This document shows positions 7,689-12,673 of a DNA stretch of 12,673 nt, in pieces (positions within the stretch are counted from its first letter, which is position 1; every line of letters begins with the position of its first letter). The position numbers and the translations under genes were made by a program. Origin of the DNA: Lysobacteraceae bacterium (GTDB taxonomy: Bacteria > Pseudomonadota > Gammaproteobacteria > Xanthomonadales > Wenzhouxiangellaceae). Below the pieces are notes generated by a model. The model was not told where the DNA came from. It did no database searches and worked only from the letters and a program-made list of their open reading frames with translations. The stretch is from positions 3,317 to 15,989 of the forward strand of contig JAIVHD010000028.1 in NCBI GenBank assembly GCA_020201235.1, in the 5' to 3' direction.

Positions 7689-7882
7689 CGCCCGGCGTGA
7701 CCTTATTCACGATCGGTCCTGCTGTGACCCCGTTGATGGTGCCTGAGAGCGTCGCGCGACGGACGGACGGCGAATCGGCCGGGCCAAAACTGTACGCGTT
7801 GTTTAGATCTGCAATGCCCCGTGCCCGGCCTGCCCGTGCCGGTGTGGCGTTGCGCCCGAATCAAACCTTCATAGGAAATTAA
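7685..7882 (+). other. Possible small ORF in the leuA-ilvE gap (65 codons, doubtful)
   Basis: An ATGA overlap with the leuA stop opens a 65-codon frame that ends at TAA 7880-7882, two bases before the ilvE ATG, so it fills the gap exactly. The translation (starting MTPGVTLFTIGPAV) resembles nothing I recognise, and its codon use is mixed (AGA, TTA and ATA occur), unlike its neighbours. No separate ribosome site is visible. The same gap contains a possible 8-bp stem, GGCCGGGC (7777-7784) with GCCCGGCC (7823-7830), and no T-run. I favour a noncoding spacer but the exact fit is worth recording. Confidence 0.25.
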
Positions 7883-7884
7883 GC

Positions 7885-8842
7885 ATGGCGATTCAACCCT
7901 CCAGTTATATCTGGAAAAACGGCGAGCTGATCGATTGGGAAAAGGCCACGGTGCACGTGCTGAGTCATGCCTTGCACTACGGATCAAGCGTGTTCGAGGG
8001 CATCCGCGTGTATGCAACGCCCGATGGCCCGGCCGCGTTCAGGCTGCCCGAACACATCGACCGATTGTTCGATTCGGCGCGCATCCACCGGGTGCCGATG
8101 CCGTTTGATCGCGAAACGCTGCTGGCGGCCTGCCGCGATACGGTCGTCGCCAATGGACTGCAATCGGCCTATCTGCGGCCGATCGTATTCCGCGGCTACG
8201 GCGGGCTGGGTGTTGTGCCCGGCGATGATGTCGCGACCGAAGTGGTCGTTGCGGCCGTATCGTGGGGCCGGTATCTGGGCGAGGAAGCGATGGAGCGCGG
8301 CGTCGATGTCGCGGTCACTTCGTGGCAGCGCCCGGCACCCAACACCATTCCGGCAATGGCCAAGGCCGGTGGAAACTATCTTTCCGGTGCCCTGATCAGC
8401 GCCGAAGCCAAGCGCCATGGCTATGCCGAGGGGATTGCGCTGTCGACCGACGGCCTGGTCAGCGAAGGCGCGGGCGAAAACCTGTTCGTGATCCGTGACG
8501 GCTTGCTCTACACGCCGCCGGTCACCTCGTCAATCCTCGGTGGTATCACCCGTGACGCGGTCATTCGAATGGCCGCCGATCTGGGTTTCGAGGTGCGCGA
8601 GCATGCAATACCGCGCGAATTCCTGTACCTGGCCGACGAGCTGTTCTTTACCGGCACGGCGGCCGAAATCACGCCGATCCGATCGGTCGACGGCATCACC
8701 GCACGCGCCGGTGGCCGCGGCCCGATCACCGCGACCATCCAGGATCGTTTCTTTGGCCTGTTCTCCGGCGCGACGCCGGACAAGCATGGCTGGCTGACGC
8801 CGTTTCGCAGCCGTTCCGACAACAACGTCGAGGAGATGCCCC

Positions 8843-8862
<20 letters not shown>
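7885..8862 (+). CDS. ilvE: Branched-chain amino acid aminotransferase
   Basis: A fold-type IV, pyridoxal-phosphate enzyme that makes the final transfer of an amino group from glutamate to the keto acids of valine, isoleucine and leucine. It is 325 residues. Family marks in order are [27 protein letters not shown], the cofactor Lys160 ([12 protein letters not shown]), [30 protein letters not shown] and [14 protein letters not shown]. The ATG at 7885 has AGGAAA (7873-7878) 6 bases upstream. The core ends at GWLTPF, where most relatives stop; about 17 more residues ([18 protein letters not shown]) run over the start of leuC, giving a 20-base overlap. The tail may simply be a consequence of the overlap. 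Otherwise intact. Confidence 0.96.
8830..8845 (+). promoter_or_regulatory. Ribosome binding site of leuC inside the ilvE 3' end
   Basis: GAGGAG (8830-8835) is 7 bases before ATG 8843. Both lie inside the ilvE reading frame, supporting this leuC start and the 20-base overlap. Confidence 0.75.
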
Positions 8863-10177
<1,315 letters not shown>

Positions 10178-10181
<4 letters not shown>

Positions 10182-11758
10182 AACCGATGATTCGCCTGAG
10201 CTCGGAAACGCTGGTGCTTGCCGAAACCAATATCGACACCGACCAGATCATCCCGGCGAGGTTCCTGACAACCACCTCGCAGGAAGGCCTTGGGCAGGCG
10301 GCGTTCGCCGACTGGCGGTTCGACGACCAGGGCCGTGAAAAGCCCGATTGCATACTCAACAGTGCCGTCGCCGGTGGCCGCAGAATCCTGGTCGCAGGTG
10401 AAAATTTTGGTTGCGGGTCCTCGCGCGAACACGCAGTCTGGGCCTTGCGGCAATTTGGCTTCGATGCCGTTTTGAGTTCGCGCATTGCCGACATTTTTCG
10501 GGCCAACGCGCTCAAGAACGGGCTTTTGGCGGTCGAAATCGATCCGGCCACGCACCAATGGCTGATGGAGCATCCCGGCGCGCAGGTCAGCATCGACGTC
10601 GATGCCTGTCAATTGAGCCTGCCCGACGGCCGGCGGGTGGCGTTCGATCTCGACCCGTTCGCGCGCGTCTGTCTGCTCGAAGGGGTCGATGCGCTGGGCT
10701 ATCTGCTCAATTGCGAAGACGCAATCGGGCGCTTCGAGCAACAGCGACAGGCCCAGGCCGAAGCCCTGCTGCAATCGATCGCAGCCGTCGGTGGCCACCA
10801 TTTCGAGCTGCCGCGAAGGCCGATCGGTGGCGCGGCGATCGACGCGCTGGGTGCGCCGCTGCCGGCCAATACGCTGGCCGCCTGCCGGGCCGCAGATGCC
10901 GTTTTGCTGGGCGCCGTCGGCGGGCCCAAGTGGGATGACCCCAATTCGAAAATCAGGCCCGAACAGGGGCTGCTGGAATTGCGCTCCGGACTGGGGCTGT
11001 TTGCCAATCTGCGACCGGTGGTGCCGCACCCGGCACTGCATTCGACCAGTCCGATTCGCGCGGAGCGCCTGGTCGGCGTCGATCTGATGGTCGTGCGCGA
11101 GCTGACCGGCGGCCTGTACTTTGGCCGCAAGCTTGAGCTCGAAGACCGGGCCGAGGATGTCTGTAGTTACCACCGCTATGAAATCGAACGCGTGGTCCGG
11201 CGCGCGGCCGATCTGGCGCGCCAGCGGCGCGGTCGCCTGACGCTGGTCGACAAGGCCAATGTGCTGGCGACCTCAAGGCTGTGGCGGCGCACGACCGAGG
11301 CTTTGATCAAAAGCGACTATCCGGACCTGGAGCTCGAAATTCTGCTGGTCGATGCCGCCGCCATGCACCTGCTCAGTCGCCCGGCCGATTTCGACGTGCT
11401 GGTCACCGAAAACCTGTTCGGAGACATCCTGACCGACGAGGCCGCCATGCTGGCGGGCTCCATGGGCATGCTGCCGTCGGCATCGCTGGGTGAGGATCGT
11501 CGTGGGCTGTACGAACCGATCCATGGTTCGGCCCCCGATCTTGCCGGCCGCAATGTCGCCAATCCTTTCGCGATGCTGTTGTCGGTCGCCATGATGCTGC
11601 GCCTTTCGCTGGGCCTGGACGAGGAGGCCGGTCTGGTCGAGCGCGCCGTCTGGGACTGCGTTTCGGAAGGCCAGACCACAACCGATCTGGGCGGCAAACT
11701 AACGACCCAGGCGGCCGGCGATGCGGTTCGCTTCAGGCTGGCGCGGGCGGCGGCATGA
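10178..11758 (+). CDS. leuD: 3-isopropylmalate dehydratase small subunit (LeuD) fused in frame to truncated LeuB
   Basis: A 526-codon open frame. Residues 1 to about 192 form an apparently complete Leu[16 protein letters not shown], then the signature [21 protein letters not shown] (Cys79), [42 protein letters not shown], and a tail RFEQQRQ typical of the end of the family. LeuD supplies the swivelling domain of the LeuCD isomerase. From about residue 194 the frame continues as 3-isopropylmalate dehydrogenase lacking its first 20 or so residues. ATG 10178 overlaps the leuC stop (ATGA) and has TGGAGG (10165-10170) 7 bases upstream. LeuD and LeuB are separate proteins in the bacteria I know, and the missing part of LeuB is essential, so I read this as a deletion of the leuD stop, spacer and leuB start rather than as a designed bifunctional enzyme. 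Confidence 0.9.
10757..11758 (+). pseudogene. leuB: 3-isopropylmalate dehydrogenase, N-terminus missing and joined to LeuD
   Basis: LeuB oxidatively decarboxylates 3-isopropylmalate with NAD. About 333 residues are present against a usual 355-363. The opening strand and the LPGDGIGPEV motif are absent; the homology begins at [21 protein letters not shown]. All later landmarks are there: [90 protein letters not shown] with its metal aspartates, and [16 protein letters not shown]. The frame closes at TGA 11756-11758, overlapping the ilvA ATG. There is no start or ribosome site of its own at the junction (about 10745-10762), so it can only be translated as part of the LeuD fusion. Loss of the GDGIGPEV loop should remove part of the NAD and substrate pocket. 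Confidence 0.88.
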
Positions 11759-12673
11759 GCCACGATCCAGAGGTGCTTGACATGCTCCGGCGGATCGTTG
11801 CCGCGCCGGTGCACGAAGTCGCGCGCGAGACACCGCTCGACCGGGCCCACTTGTTGAGCGAACAGCTAGGCCGCGCGGTCTGGCTCAAGCGCGAGGACTT
11901 GCAGCCGGTGTTTTCGTTTAAGCTGCGCGGCGCCTATGCGCGCATGGTGCGGCTGGACGCCGACGAGCGCCAGCGCGGCGTGGTCGCCGCCAGCGCCGGT
12001 AATCACGCCCAGGGCGTTGCCGTGGCGGCCTCGAAGCTGGGTATCCGGGCGCGCGTGGTGATGCCGAGGACCACACCGGTCATCAAGGTCGACGCGGTGC
12101 GCCGCCTGGGCGGCGAGGTCATTGTTCATGGCGACAGCTACGACGCCGCCCAGAGCCGGGCGATTGAGCTGTGCGCTGAAGACGACGCGGTATTCATTCA
12201 TCCGTTCGACGATCCCGACGTGATTTCCGGTCAGGGCACGGTCGCCACCGAACTGCTTCGCCAGTGCGAGCAATGCCCCGATGCGGTGTTTGTGCCGGTC
12301 GGCGGCGGTGGCTTGTTGGCCGGTGTGGCGGCCGCAGTCAAGGCGCTGTCGCCGGGCACCCGGGTCATCGGCGTCGAGCCGGAAGGGGCGGCAAGCTTCG
12401 CCGCCGCTCTCAAGGCCGGCAGGCCGGTTGACATCGGACCGGTCAACCTGTTCGCCGACGGCGTGGCTGTGCGCAAAGTCGGCGCGTGGCCGTTTCGGGT
12501 CGCGCACACGCTGGTCGACGACATCATTACCGTGAGCATCGACGAAATCTGCGCGGCCGTGCACGATGTTTTTCTTGACACGCGCGCGGTTTCTGAACCG
12601 GCCGGTGCGCTGGCCGTGGCCGGTCTCAAGCGTTACGTCGCCGAGGGCCGGCCCGGCCAGTGCCTGGTCGCGA
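11755..12673 (+). CDS. ilvA: Threonine deaminase, biosynthetic (3' end outside window)
   Basis: Threonine ammonia-lyase turns threonine into 2-oxobutyrate, the entry to isoleucine. The first 306 residues are visible. It is a fold-type II pyridoxal-phosphate enzyme: TPLDRAHLLSEQLG, LKREDLQPVFSFKLRGAY with the cofactor Lys56, AASAGNHAQGVA, HPFDDPDVISGQGTVATEL, the phosphate loop VGGGGLLAG, VIGVEPEGA, and DTRAVSEPAGALAVAGL. Start and motifs match the long biosynthetic IlvA rather than the shorter catabolic TdcB (the N-terminal DPEVLDMLRRIVAAPVHEVARETPL is IlvA-like), but the regulatory ACT-like domain that would settle this is beyond the right edge. The ATG overlaps the leuB stop (ATGA) and has only a weak ribosome site, so translation is probably coupled. 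Confidence 0.93.
   Translation, partial: MSHDPEVLDMLRRIVAAPVHEVARETPLDRAHLLSEQLGRAVWLKREDLQPVFSFKLRGAYARMVRLDADERQRGVVAASAGNHAQGVAVAASKLGIRARVVMPRTTPVIKVDAVRRLGGEVIVHGDSYDAAQSRAIELCAEDDAVFIHPFDDPDVISGQGTVATELLRQCEQCPDAVFVPVGGGGLLAGVAAAVKALSPGTRVIGVEPEGAASFAAALKAGRPVDIGPVNLFADGVAVRKVGAWPFRVAHTLVDDIITVSIDEICAAVHDVFLDTRAVSEPAGALAVAGLKRYVAEGRPGQCLVA

Noticed and set aside
7689..7884. Riboswitch, internal promoter or terminator ahead of ilvE
   Set aside because: I found no known aptamer core, no paired -35/-10 boxes and no stem with a T-run; only an 8-bp complementary pair with a long loop.

Overview
This is a GC-rich bacterial chromosomal window dominated by a branched-chain amino acid superoperon on the plus strand. 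It looks gammaproteobacterial, possibly Xanthomonadales/Wenzhouxiangella-like. The grounds are an IlvG/IlvM-type acetolactate synthase, the short class I ketol-acid reductoisomerase, an attenuator with a branched-chain leader peptide, and a neighbouring DUF2946 gene. The taxonomic call is an inference; no rRNA or other marker is present.

Layout. Positions 1-1037 hold two minus-strand genes, probably co-transcribed: a DUF2946 membrane protein (1037-618), then a methionine- and histidine-rich predicted outer-membrane 'transporter'-family protein (529 to beyond position 1). A divergent intergenic region (1038-1394) contains a large imperfect inverted repeat and a sigma70-type promoter. From 1395 to the end of the window everything reads rightward: leader peptide and attenuator (1395-1607), ilvD, ilvC, ilvG, ilvM, leuA, a 196-base gap, ilvE, leuC, leuD, leuB, ilvA (runs off the right edge). 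Most junctions overlap by a few bases or are spaced by under 35 bases, so a single long transcript is likely.

How it works together. IlvA makes 2-oxobutyrate from threonine. IlvG/IlvM, IlvC, IlvD and IlvE make isoleucine and valine. LeuA, LeuC/LeuD and LeuB divert 2-oxoisovalerate to leucine, and IlvE again does the last transamination. The leader has 12 Val/Leu/Ile codons in a run of 13, followed by a perfect 9-bp antiterminator that competes with an intrinsic terminator, so one attenuator appears to sense all three end products.

The striking anomaly is that the operon as given is damaged at four places by clean internal losses. ilvD lacks a central block (with its third Fe-S cysteine) and most of its C-terminal tail. 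leuC lacks the block with its GSCTNSR Fe-S motif. The leuD stop and the leuB start plus the GDGIGPEV motif are gone, leaving one fused LeuD-LeuB reading frame. The sequence around each break is otherwise intact. Either this is a natural auxotroph losing the pathway or, more likely in my view, the assembly dropped short segments. Read mapping or PCR would decide.
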